A stretch of DNA of 64,000 nucleotides, taken from NCBI RefSeq assembly GCF_014158035.1, contig NZ_JACFXW010000003.1:209850-273849 (forward strand), given 5' to 3'. The notes under the pieces are model-generated. The model was not told the DNA's origin, did no database searches, and saw nothing but the letters and a program-made list of their open reading frames with translations. Below are positions 9,355-16,853 of the stretch, in pieces. Source of the DNA: Rhizobium sp. G21 (GTDB taxonomy: Bacteria; Pseudomonadota; Alphaproteobacteria; Rhizobiales; Rhizobiaceae). Position numbers and translations under genes: made by a program. How positions within the stretch are numbered: the stretch's first letter is position 1; each line of letters starts with the position of its first letter.

Positions 9355-9426
9355 ATCGGTCAAATCCTCAAACCTTCGTCCGGGGCGGCCTTGCCCTGCA
9401 TGGCGCCGCCCCGTCCGCACCCTATT

Positions 9427-9459
9427 TTCCGGCCGGAGATACCCAAACTCCGGCCGGAA
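9427..9459 (-). other. Stem-loop after the binding-protein gene
   Basis: Perfect 12-bp inverted repeat: TTCCGGCCGGAG (9427-9438) and CTCCGGCCGGAA (9448-9459) with a 9-nt loop, four bases after the binding-protein gene ends and before the ATPase. There is no U-run in the direction of transcription, so it is more likely an mRNA-stabilising or partial-termination hairpin that raises binding protein over membrane subunits than a full terminator. Confidence 0.65.
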
Positions 9460-9462
9460 CCG

Positions 9463-10458
9463 TCAATCCTTGAACGTCGCACGAACCTGGTCGTCGGTCA
9501 TGCGGGTATTGACCCAGAAGCTGTCAGAGAGATCGGACCGCACCGACTTTGCGACATTGCTGTCATCGATAATCGGCGGCGGGAAGATGGTTTCCTTCTC
9601 GACCGCTTCGCCCTTAAGCAGCTTGAGCGCGACGAGCAGCGATTCAGAACCGAGCCAGGTCGGCTTGGACGGCGCGACGGAGGTGTAGCCTTTGTCCGCC
9701 AGCGCGACCCAGCGCTTGAGGTAGCCGTTATTGTCTTCGCCCGTCATCGGCGCCAGTTTGCGCTGCGCCGCGTCGAAGGCGTCGATCGCGCCGAGCGTCA
9801 TGCCGCCGCCCTGCGACCAGACGCCGTCGATTTCCGGATTGGCGGCGAGCAAGTTGGAAACAGCGACCTTAGCCTGGGCGTAGTCCCAAGAGGCGTCGAC
9901 TGCGCTCACGACCTGGATATCGGGATAGGCTTTGAACACTTCCTGCGCGCCGGCCCAGCGATCGTCACTGGCCGAAATGCCTGAAATGCCGTTGAGCGCG
10001 ATGATCTTCCCCTTGCCATTGAGCTTCTTGGCCAGCCATTCGGCGCCAGCTTTGCCGAAATCCTCGTCGTTGACCGTGACGAGCGCGTCATAGTCCTGCG
10101 ACTTGATCTTGGAGGCGAGCAGCACGACCTTGACGCCCTTGGCCTGCGCTTTCTTCAGAACCGGAATGACCGCCGTGGGCGAGATCGGGGTGATGATGAT
10201 GGCGTCGACGCCCTTGGTGATCAGGTCTTCGATATTGGCGACCTGCTTGTCGGCCTTCAGTTCGGACTCGGTATAGGAGACCTCGACTTCGTCGGAATGC
10301 TTTTCGGCTTCCGCTTGGAACTCCTTATAGAGCTGCACGGACCAGGAATTGCCGCCGAAATAGATGTCGTAGCCGATCTTGTACTTGTCCGCGGCCGCGG
10401 CGGGCGCCGCGATGCCGAGCGCGATGGCCGCAGCCATCATGGTATTCTTCAGGTTCAT
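9463..10458 (-). CDS. Periplasmic sugar-binding protein (RbsB-like)
   Basis: Captures the substrate in the periplasm for the adjacent ABC transporter. There is a clear signal peptide (MNLKNTMMAAAIALGIAAPAAAADKY, cut after AAA). Then comes the two-lobe Peripla_BP_4 fold, with conserved IEDLITKGVDAIIITPISPTAVIPVLKKAQAKGVKVVLLAS and, later, VWSQGGGMTLGAIDAFDAA. Length 331 is typical. First gene of the operon running down to the GntR gene at 3371; operator 10507-10530 lies 48 nt upstream. The long interval before the ATPase contains a strong stem-loop. Confidence 0.92.
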   Translation of the reverse strand: MNLKNTMMAAAIALGIAAPAAAADKYKIGYDIYFGGNSWSVQLYKEFQAEAEKHSDEVEVSYTESELKADKQVANIEDLITKGVDAIIITPISPTAVIPVLKKAQAKGVKVVLLASKIKSQDYDALVTVNDEDFGKAGAEWLAKKLNGKGKIIALNGISGISASDDRWAGAQEVFKAYPDIQVVSAVDASWDYAQAKVAVSNLLAANPEIDGVWSQGGGMTLGAIDAFDAAQRKLAPMTGEDNNGYLKRWVALADKGYTSVAPSKPTWLGSESLLVALKLLKGEAVEKETIFPPPIIDDSNVAKSVRSDLSDSFWVNTRMTDDQVRATFKD

Positions 10459-10506
10459 GGTGGTTCCCCTATATGTCCTGAGACTTGGTTTGACGGTTGG
10501 ATGCTA

Positions 10507-10530
10507 TCTTGTCCACTCAAGTAGTCAAGT
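10507..10530. promoter_or_regulatory. GntR/UTRA operator 2 (ABC operon)
   Basis: Arms TCTTGTCCA and TAGTCAAGT with a 6-nt centre, the same 24-bp layout as the sites at 1782 and 11776. It lies between the TIM-barrel gene end (10538) and the binding-protein start (10458), so it should control a second promoter for the long operon independently of the upstream gene. Confidence 0.7.
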
Positions 10531-10537
10531 GAGAATT

Positions 10538-11740
10538 TCAGACGTCCGATGACGCTTTGGTCAATCCATTTACCGCCTGCCGCACCCAGTCGAGCCGCTT
10601 GGCGGGGATAAGCCCGTAATTGTAGAAGTTTATGCCATCTGCCCCGGCATCCGCCGCCGCCTTGGCGCGCGCTGCGATATCGTCGGCCGAGGTCACTTCC
10701 GGATAGAATACGCGATAGCCCGCGCCGAGATATTTGTCCGGACCGAGCGCCGCACGCCCCGCCCTCATCAGAGCGGCGGTCTCGGCGGGCGGCATGAAGT
10801 AGCAGCAGAGGATGGCGCCGTCGCAGACCTTGCCGACCGCTTCGAGATCGACGCCACCGAGCCATCCATCCTTGAGGTCGATCAGCACGATCCTGGTTGC
10901 GGGATCCGCATTGTCCTTGATCTCTTTGACCAGGCTGGTCACCGGCTCGGTGCGCCAGGCGAGAAAGGCGTGCAGTTCCGGCCAGGGCTTGAAGGCATCG
11001 ATGCCGGCCATGGGGAAATCGGGGAACTGTATTTCCGGAACCTCGCGCTCGCACATGTCGGCGATGAAGCGGCCGACGGTGGCCTTGGCGGCTTCCATCG
11101 GCACTCCAGCCTTGCCGGCGCGCGCCATGCAATGATCGCAAAAGCAGAGCGAGAGCAGGAAATCGTCTTCGGCATTCATGCCGACGCCATCTTTCTCATG
11201 GTGGAATTCATGCGCGAAACCCATGAAGTTCGGGCTCTCGAGTTCCAGCATGTCGGGCTTGTAGGCGGTGGTGACATCCTTGACGAGGGTCACGACGTAG
11301 TCGCGCGCCGCCGGGCTCGACGGGCACAGATTGTAGTAGTTCGGATTGCCGAAAGCGTTGCGGGTAACGTGGTCCGGATGCAGCATGCCGAGCCGTGTAT
11401 TGTGCAGGCAGACCGTCCAGCACGATACTTTCATTCCCCCTTTGGCGCGAGCATCGACGAGCGCCCGCAGCATGTCGCCGCGTTCGGCCAGGTTCTGCGC
11501 CTCGAGCGGCGTAATCTCCTTGCCGGCCCAGAGCGCGGCGCTCGGCTTGAAATAGACCGTGCCGTCCTCGGGAAAATAGGCCTTCTGGCCGGGGCTGCGC
11601 GGCTGTAGGAAGCGGCCGGCGTGATAGGAGGTGGCCAGACTGATCGTGTTTAGGCCGGCGCGGTCCCTCAAATCGCCCAAAGCGCCGTCGATACCTTGGT
11701 CCTGGATGTCCCAGGGGTAGGTCCACATGGAAAGATGCAT
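10538..11740 (-). CDS. Uncharacterised TIM-barrel protein, glycoside-hydrolase-like
   Basis: 400-residue soluble protein with no signal peptide. Function not recognised. Features: an N-terminal aromatic MWTYPWDIQDQG; SLATSYHAGRFLQPRSP; a possible catalytic acid region DMLELESPNFMGFAHEFHHEKDG; and a cysteine cluster C-F-C-D-H-C at about residue 198-203, like the zinc site of some clan-A glycoside hydrolases. A strand-rich C-terminal half ends in DAGADGINFYNYGL, typical of a barrel's last strands. The arrangement resembles putative glycosidase families of unknown activity. It has its own copy of the regulon operator upstream and precedes the transport operon. It may cleave or isomerise an imported glycoside or sugar derivative in the cytoplasm. 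The start has GAGGA 8 nt upstream. Confidence 0.6.
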   Translation of the reverse strand: MHLSMWTYPWDIQDQGIDGALGDLRDRAGLNTISLATSYHAGRFLQPRSPGQKAYFPEDGTVYFKPSAALWAGKEITPLEAQNLAERGDMLRALVDARAKGGMKVSCWTVCLHNTRLGMLHPDHVTRNAFGNPNYYNLCPSSPAARDYVVTLVKDVTTAYKPDMLELESPNFMGFAHEFHHEKDGVGMNAEDDFLLSLCFCDHCMARAGKAGVPMEAAKATVGRFIADMCEREVPEIQFPDFPMAGIDAFKPWPELHAFLAWRTEPVTSLVKEIKDNADPATRIVLIDLKDGWLGGVDLEAVGKVCDGAILCCYFMPPAETAALMRAGRAALGPDKYLGAGYRVFYPEVTSADDIAARAKAAADAGADGINFYNYGLIPAKRLDWVRQAVNGLTKASSDV

Positions 11741-11775
11741 TACATGTCCTCAAGCTACTCGATCGGGTCAAGATA

Positions 11776-11799
11776 ACTTGTCCATACATGTAGTCAAGT
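11776..11799. promoter_or_regulatory. GntR/UTRA operator 3 (TIM-barrel gene)
   Basis: Arms ACTTGTCCA and TAGTCAAGT around a 6-nt centre, 35 nt upstream of the TIM-barrel start codon. Third instance of the 24-bp palindrome, bringing this gene into the same regulon as the kinase and ABC operon. Confidence 0.75.
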
Positions 11800-11877
11800 C
11801 GTGCCGTCCCGTGACGTGATGGCTCCCAGGGCCTTTCGCAGGCTCACGGCGCAGACTTGCGTCGTTATAGGCGATAA

Positions 11878-12663
11878 CTAGGCGCTCACTTTCCTCTTTT
11901 TAACCAACAGGACGAGCCCGGCAATAACGACTGTGCTGACGATAAACAGGAAGGCGGCCGCTGCTATGGCAGGGCTGATGTTTTCCCGGATGGTCGAAAA
12001 CATTTGACGCGCAACCGTACGCTGATTGGGTCCGGCGACAAACAGCGTCAGAACGACTTCGTCCAGAGAGGTCGCGAACGCAAAAACCGCGCCGGAGACG
12101 ATGCCCGGCATGGCGAGCGGCAGGGTGACGCGGCGCAGCACGACGATCGGCGCGGCGCCGAGGCTGGCGGCGGCGTTTTCCAACCTGCGATCGACGCCTT
12201 GCAGCGCCGCGGTGACGTTGACCACCACAAAGGGGATGGCGATGACGGTATGGGCGATGACGACGCCGGGATAGGTGTTGGCCAGGCCATAGCGGGCGAA
12301 CATCAACTGCATCCCGACGCCGAGCACCACTGCCGGCACGACCATGGGCAGCAGAAAAACCGTCCTGAAAAAGCTGAACAGCAGTGCGGAGGCATGCCCG
12401 CGTAGGCCCAGGGCTGCGATTGTCCCCAGAACGGTGGCGAGAACAGTCGTCCCCGCGCCGATCAGGATACTGTTCAGGATCGAGCGGCGCCAGGCGTCGG
12501 CCGTGAAGAGTTCATGGAACCACCGAAGCGAATAGGTCTCGATCGGATAGTTCAGGAAGATGCTGTCGGTAAAGGCGAGTGGGAGAATGGCGAACAGGGG
12601 AGCCATCAGAAAGATGACCACCATCGCCGCGAAGATCGCCTTGCTGAGAGAGAGGAGCCTCAT
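11878..12663 (-). CDS. Spermidine/putrescine-type ABC permease (PotC-like)
   Basis: Inner-membrane permease, 261 residues, six hydrophobic segments, with the conserved loop ENAAASLGAAPIVVLRRVTLPLAMPGIVSGAVFAFATSLDEVVLTLFVAGP (EAA-type ATPase contact followed by the SLDE motif typical of PotC proteins). It starts at an ATG overlapping the preceding permease stop and is the last gene of the four-gene minus-strand transporter operon. Substrates of this family include polyamines, opines and 2-aminoethylphosphonate; none can be fixed here. Confidence 0.9.
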   Translation of the reverse strand: MRLLSLSKAIFAAMVVIFLMAPLFAILPLAFTDSIFLNYPIETYSLRWFHELFTADAWRRSILNSILIGAGTTVLATVLGTIAALGLRGHASALLFSFFRTVFLLPMVVPAVVLGVGMQLMFARYGLANTYPGVVIAHTVIAIPFVVVNVTAALQGVDRRLENAAASLGAAPIVVLRRVTLPLAMPGIVSGAVFAFATSLDEVVLTLFVAGPNQRTVARQMFSTIRENISPAIAAAAFLFIVSTVVIAGLVLLVKKRKVSA

Positions 12664-13841
12664 GCGGGCCTCTCCTCGGAGGAAAGGCGGAGGTAAACCA
12701 CATAGAGGAGAATCGTCGAGACGAGAAGCACGATTCCCAGCGCGCCGGCCATGCCCCAATTGGCGGCGCCGGTGGCGTAATAGGCGATCACCGAACTGAT
12801 CATCTGATCCTTCGCGCCGCCGATCAGCGCCGGCGTGATGTAATAGCCCAGTGCGCTCATGAAGACGAGCAGCGCTCCGGAGACCACGCCGCGCAGGCTG
12901 AGCGGCAGCAGGACACGCAGAAAGGCTTGGATCGGTGGAGCGCCGAGAGAAGCCGCCGCCGGCATCAGGTTTTTCGGGATGCCGATGAGAACGCTGAAGA
13001 TCGGCAGCACCATGAAAGGCAGCAGCACATGGGTCATGGCGATCACCACACCGAGCCGGTTGAAGATGAGCGGGACCGGGCCGCTGGTGAGGCCAAGCGT
13101 TTGAAGCGTGAGATTGATCAGGCCATTGTCCTGCAGGATGATGTACCAGGCGGCGGTCCGCACCAGCAGCGAGGTCCACAGCGGCAGCAACACGGCGCCC
13201 AGCAGCAGCTGGCGCTTCCAGCCCGTGGTCGATGCCGCCACCATGGCGAATGGCAGGCCGAGGGCGATGCAGCAGGCGGTCACAATCGCGGCCATGACCA
13301 GGGTGCGGACGAGCGTCGTGCGGTTGGCGGAGGCTCCTTCAGGCGCGTTGACGATGTGTCCGTCGGCATCTCGGGTCAGATCGACGGCCGCAAGCAGATT
13401 GCGGTCGGTGAGAGAGGCTCCGGCCGCATCCTGGATCGCCCGCCAGAAGGCAGGGTCGGCCCAACGCTTATCGACCGCGACCAGATCGGCTAGCTCGTGA
13501 TCCTCGACGACGGCCTTGCGGGTCTTCGTCATCAGTGTGCGAAAGCCGGATTTGGCGCTGTTGAGTCGACGGACGAGATCGCCGAAAAGCTCATCATCGC
13601 CGATATTGCGGATGTCGTCGGCAAGGCTCTGCTGCGCGTCGGCAGGCGGCGCGCTGGCGCGGTCCCAGTCCTTCAGAGCTTCGGTGACCGTCGGCAGGGC
13701 GTTGGAGGCCACCGGGTCGGACACCGCGGTCGTCATCATCGTCAGAAGAGGCGCGATGAAGAAAAAGATCAGAAACAAGGCGAGAGGGGCGACGAGGGCG
13801 AGGGATTTCAGCCGCCTCGAAAACCAGGTTCGGCGGATCAT
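12660..13841 (-). CDS. Spermidine/putrescine-type ABC permease (PotB-like)
   Basis: PotB-like permease with an N-terminal membrane segment (about 15-35) and a large hydrophilic stretch of about 100 residues (about 40-150). The remaining membrane segments carry the coupling loop PAAASLGAPPIQAFLRVLLPLSLRGVVSGALLVFMSALGYYITPALIGG. At 393 residues it is about 100 longer than classic PotB (about 285); the extra length is the hydrophilic region after the first membrane segment. It overlaps both neighbours by a few bases, indicating coupled translation with the ATPase and the PotC-like gene. Confidence 0.9.
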   Translation of the reverse strand: MIRRTWFSRRLKSLALVAPLALFLIFFFIAPLLTMMTTAVSDPVASNALPTVTEALKDWDRASAPPADAQQSLADDIRNIGDDELFGDLVRRLNSAKSGFRTLMTKTRKAVVEDHELADLVAVDKRWADPAFWRAIQDAAGASLTDRNLLAAVDLTRDADGHIVNAPEGASANRTTLVRTLVMAAIVTACCIALGLPFAMVAASTTGWKRQLLLGAVLLPLWTSLLVRTAAWYIILQDNGLINLTLQTLGLTSGPVPLIFNRLGVVIAMTHVLLPFMVLPIFSVLIGIPKNLMPAAASLGAPPIQAFLRVLLPLSLRGVVSGALLVFMSALGYYITPALIGGAKDQMISSVIAYYATGAANWGMAGALGIVLLVSTILLYVVYLRLSSEERPA

Positions 13842-14905
13842 GCGACGATCCAGCCATGTTCGGGATAGAACGAGGCTCGAACGTCCTGTCCGATATGCGG
13901 AGCATCCGCCTTTCGCGGCGCCTTGACCACCAGGCTTTGACTTCCGGCTTCGATCTGAACCTGAAGATGGTCGCCATGGTAGACGACGTCGCGGACTTTC
14001 GCGATCAACTGGTTCTGCCCCTGGCCTGAGGTTCCGAGTTCAATGCGTTCCGGGCGGACAGAGACCTTGACCTGCTTTCCAGGCTCCATGCCTGTGGACG
14101 AGGCGACCCGAATATTCTGGCTGCTGCCGAGCGCAATAGTCAGGATGCCCTCGTCATACGACGTGACCCTGCCGCCGAGGAGATTGGTTTCGCCGATGAA
14201 TTCCGCAACGAATTGGGTCCTGGGACGATCATAGATGTCGGCAGGGCCGCCGATCTGCTCGATCTTGCCATGATTGAAGATGGCGATCCGGTCCGACATG
14301 GTCAGGGCTTCGGTCTGATCATGCGTGACGAAGACGATGGTGAGGCCCAGTCGGTGATGGATGGCGCGAATATCCATCTGCATCTGTTCGCGCAGCTTCT
14401 TGTCGAGCGCGCCGAGAGGTTCGTCCATCAGCACGACCTCCGGTTCGAACACCAGTGCGCGCGCCAGGGCGACACGCTGCTGCTGGCCGCCCGAGAGTTG
14501 GATCGGCCGTCGCTCATGAAAAGCGCCGAGTTGCACCATGTCGAGCGCCCTGTTGACCCGCTCGACGATCTCGCTGCGTGAGGCCCCGCGCATCTTCAAC
14601 GGGAAAGCGACGTTCTCCACCACGGTCATATGCGGAAACAAGGCGTAGTTCTGAAACACCACGCCCATGTTGCGTTTGTGGGGCGGCAAGGCGTCTACTC
14701 GCTTGCCGCCCACGGAAATGGCGCCGCTAGTCGGACTTTCGAATCCTGCCAGCATCATGAGGAGCGTCGTCTTGCCCGAGCCGGATGGGCCGAGCAGACT
14801 GACGAACTCGCCTTTGGCGATCGACAGGTCCAGATTGTCCACCACGGTCATGATGCCGAAGGACTTTGTGACCTTGTCGAAGTGGAGAAACGGTTCGCGC
14901 ATCAT
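13838..14905 (-). CDS. Spermidine/putrescine-type ABC ATPase (PotA-like)
   Basis: Energises the adjacent transporter. Walker A GPSGSGKTT (about 39-47), signature LSGGQQQRVALARAL (about 135), Walker B VVLMDEPLGALD, H-loop FVTHDQTEA, and a C-terminal TOBE domain (about 280-350) ending EHGWIVA. The 355-residue length is typical. It follows the binding-protein gene after an 80-nt gap that contains a perfect 13-bp stem-loop and overlaps the PotB-like gene by 4 nt. Two ATGs are adjacent at the start; the first is given. Confidence 0.92.
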   Translation of the reverse strand: MMREPFLHFDKVTKSFGIMTVVDNLDLSIAKGEFVSLLGPSGSGKTTLLMMLAGFESPTSGAISVGGKRVDALPPHKRNMGVVFQNYALFPHMTVVENVAFPLKMRGASRSEIVERVNRALDMVQLGAFHERRPIQLSGGQQQRVALARALVFEPEVVLMDEPLGALDKKLREQMQMDIRAIHHRLGLTIVFVTHDQTEALTMSDRIAIFNHGKIEQIGGPADIYDRPRTQFVAEFIGETNLLGGRVTSYDEGILTIALGSSQNIRVASSTGMEPGKQVKVSVRPERIELGTSGQGQNQLIAKVRDVVYHGDHLQVQIEAGSQSLVVKAPRKADAPHIGQDVRASFYPEHGWIVA

Positions 14906-14931
14906 GACCTGTCTTCGCTGAATTGACGATA

Positions 14932-14969
14932 CACGACATCCGCTGCCCGTCAGGAAAGCGGATGTCGTG
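14932..14969 (-). other. Stem-loop after the binding-protein gene
   Basis: Perfect 13-bp inverted repeat: CACGACATCCGCT (14932-14944) and AGCGGATGTCGTG (14957-14969), directly after the binding-protein gene and before the ATPase gene, with no U-run. Position and shape match the hairpin at 9427-9459 and suggest the same role in setting the ratio of binding protein to membrane subunits. Confidence 0.65.
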
Positions 14970-14983
14970 CCTGCAGCGCCGAT

Positions 14984-16024
14984 TTACTGGGCGAGCCAGG
15001 CGTTGAAGCGCTGGGTCAGCTCTTCCGAATTGTCGGTCCAGAAGTCAACATCGAGCGCGATGGCTCCCTTGATGTTCTCATCCGTGGTCGGCAGCTCTTT
15101 CTGGAACTGTTCCGGCACGAGTTTGGTCGCGCCGAGATTCGGCAGGCCGTAGGCGATGAATTCCGGAAGCTTGGCTTGGTTTTCAGCCTTGCTGGCATAG
15201 GCGATGAAGTCCATACCGGCATCTTTGTTCGGGCTGTCCTTCAGGATTACCCAGCTGTCGATGGCATAGACGCTGCCGGGAAACACGAAGCCGAACTTCT
15301 TGCCTTCGCTGCGGTTGATGCCGCTGATGCGTCCGTTATAGGCGGCGGTCATGACCACCTGGCCAGACGAAAGAAGCTGCAGCGGCTGGGCGCCCGCATC
15401 CCACCAGATGATGTCGGCTTTCAGTTCGTCGAGCTTCTTGAACGCTCGGTCGACGCCGCCTTCGGCGCTGAGCACCTCGTAGACCTTGTCCGCAGGAACG
15501 CCATCGGCCATCAGCGCGAATTCGAGAGCGTATTTCGGACCCTTTCGCAGGCCGCGCTTGCCCGGGAACTTCTTCGTGTCCCAGAAATCGGCCCAGCTCT
15601 CCGGGGCGGTTGCGAGTTTTTCGCCATCATAGGAGAGACCTGTCGACCAGACGATATTGCCGATGCCGCAATCGCTGACGGCGGCCGGCAGATAGGCGTC
15701 CTTGCCGCCGAGTTTTTCCCAGTCGAGCTTTTCGTAAATGCCGTCGGCGCAGCCGAGCGCCAGTTCTTCCGCTTCGACTTCGACCACGTCCCAGTTCGGA
15801 ACGCCGGCTTTCACCTTGGCCTGCAGAACGCCGTAGCCGCCGTCCCAGCTTTCGTCGAGGACCGGCTTGCCGCTTTCGGCTGCAAAGGGCTGGAAGAAGA
15901 TTTTACGCTGTGCATCCTGGAAGTTGCCGCCCCAGGACACGACCGTCAAGTCGCGCGCATGCACATTGAGACTGCCTGCCATCAAGATGGTGGAAGCGAT
16001 GATCGTGGCCTTGAAGATATTCAT
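14984..16024 (-). CDS. Periplasmic binding protein, polyamine/opine type (PotD-like)
   Basis: Extracellular solute-binding protein family 1. The start ATG at 16024 gives a signal peptide (MNIFKATIIASTILMAGSLNVHARD, cut after HAR). The mature protein opens LTVVSWGGNFQDAQRKIFFQPFAAESGKPV, the standard PotD-like start, and includes IWSTGLSYD and VYAIDSWVILKDSPNKDAGMDFIAYAS. The longer open frame to 16120 is not used. A candidate operator for the cupin-XRE regulator lies at 16101-16120, 77 nt upstream. Ligand unknown; the neighbouring histidinol-dehydrogenase homologue suggests an amino alcohol or a related hydroxylated compound. Confidence 0.9.
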   Translation of the reverse strand: MNIFKATIIASTILMAGSLNVHARDLTVVSWGGNFQDAQRKIFFQPFAAESGKPVLDESWDGGYGVLQAKVKAGVPNWDVVEVEAEELALGCADGIYEKLDWEKLGGKDAYLPAAVSDCGIGNIVWSTGLSYDGEKLATAPESWADFWDTKKFPGKRGLRKGPKYALEFALMADGVPADKVYEVLSAEGGVDRAFKKLDELKADIIWWDAGAQPLQLLSSGQVVMTAAYNGRISGINRSEGKKFGFVFPGSVYAIDSWVILKDSPNKDAGMDFIAYASKAENQAKLPEFIAYGLPNLGATKLVPEQFQKELPTTDENIKGAIALDVDFWTDNSEELTQRFNAWLAQ

Positions 16025-16100
16025 TGGGCGTTCCCTCTTGTGTTTTGATCGGTTGCTAGCAAAGCATGTTTCGAAACTTTGGGAAGCTGGCCGGCATCGC

Positions 16101-16120
16101 ATGTTCAATATACTCACCAA
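16101..16120. promoter_or_regulatory. Candidate cupin-XRE operator, transporter operon
   Basis: On the minus strand this reads TTGGTGAGTATATTGAACAT. It matches 16763-16781 at 17 of 19 shared positions (consensus TGGTGArTATATTrAACAT). It is located between the regulator gene and the binding-protein start. Confidence 0.6.
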
Positions 16121-16140
16121 GCACGTTAGAAGGAACCGGG

Positions 16141-16689
16141 CTAGTAGGTCGGCGGCGTGATGGCGCTGAGGATTTCGCTCGGTCCGCTGTGAACATTGCG
16201 GAAGCGGTGTGGCAGGCGGCTGTCGAAATAATAGCCGTCGCCGGGCTGCAGGATCTTTTTCTGGTTGCCGACCGTGATCTCCACTTTTCCGGAGAGAACC
16301 ATGCCGGCTTCCTGAGCGGCGTGTGTGAATTCTTCGCCGGTATCCGCGCCCTCGGCATAACGCTCGTGGAGTATCAGCATCTGGCGGTTCGGGTGATCGA
16401 AACCCACCACGCGGTAGGAAATCGTGTCGGCTTTTCCAATTTCGACGAGGTCTTCCGCAGCATAGAAAGGCGAATAGGGCAGGCTGGACTGCAGGTCGGA
16501 GAAAAAGCCGGGAAGGGTGGTTCCGAGCGCATCGAGCACTGCGCCGAGTGTATCCACGGACGGGCTCATCTTGTCGCGCTCCATCAGTGAAATCGTCGAA
16601 TGCGAAATACCCGAGCGCGCCGCGAGCTCCCGGACGCCGAGATCGCGGCGACGTCGCAATTCCCGTAGTTTGCTTCCTAATTTCGGCAT
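16141..16689 (-). CDS. XRE-family regulator with cupin domain
   Basis: 182-residue repressor. The HTH_3 domain at about 8-62 (LRELRRRRDLGVRELAARSGISHSTISLMERDKMSPSVDTLGAVLDALG) is followed by a small-molecule-binding cupin at about 105-178 (HAAQEAGMVLSGKVEITVGNQKKILQPGDGYYFDSRLPHRFRN, with the expected His/Glu pattern). PuuR and relatives of this layout control amine and amino-acid catabolism. It is divergent from the histidinol-dehydrogenase homologue and upstream of the transporter operon; the shared motif at both promoters is its likely target. Confidence 0.9.
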   Translation of the reverse strand: MPKLGSKLRELRRRRDLGVRELAARSGISHSTISLMERDKMSPSVDTLGAVLDALGTTLPGFFSDLQSSLPYSPFYAAEDLVEIGKADTISYRVVGFDHPNRQMLILHERYAEGADTGEEFTHAAQEAGMVLSGKVEITVGNQKKILQPGDGYYFDSRLPHRFRNVHSGPSEILSAITPPTY

Positions 16690-16762
16690 GTAGAATTCCT
16701 TCCCTGCAAGAGCGCCATGGGTCGAGCGCGGCGGTCAGGTTTGGCCGCCGATCTGATCCTAC

Positions 16763-16781
16763 TGGTGAATATATTAAACAT
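16763..16781. promoter_or_regulatory. Candidate cupin-XRE operator, divergent promoter
   Basis: Reads TGGTGAATATATTAAACAT on the plus strand, between the divergent regulator and histidinol-dehydrogenase-like genes. It pairs with the site at 16101-16120. Its AT-rich core could overlap a promoter for either gene. Confidence 0.6.
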
Positions 16782-16853
16782 CCATTCTTGAGGCAATTGC
16801 TGCGGCCTGCCCCTTGGAAGATGGTGGCGCATCATTCCAAACAGGAGGTTTCG

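Noticed and set aside
8131..9984. 617-codon plus-strand frame
   Set aside because: Antisense to the ATPase and binding-protein genes, both of which carry complete motifs.
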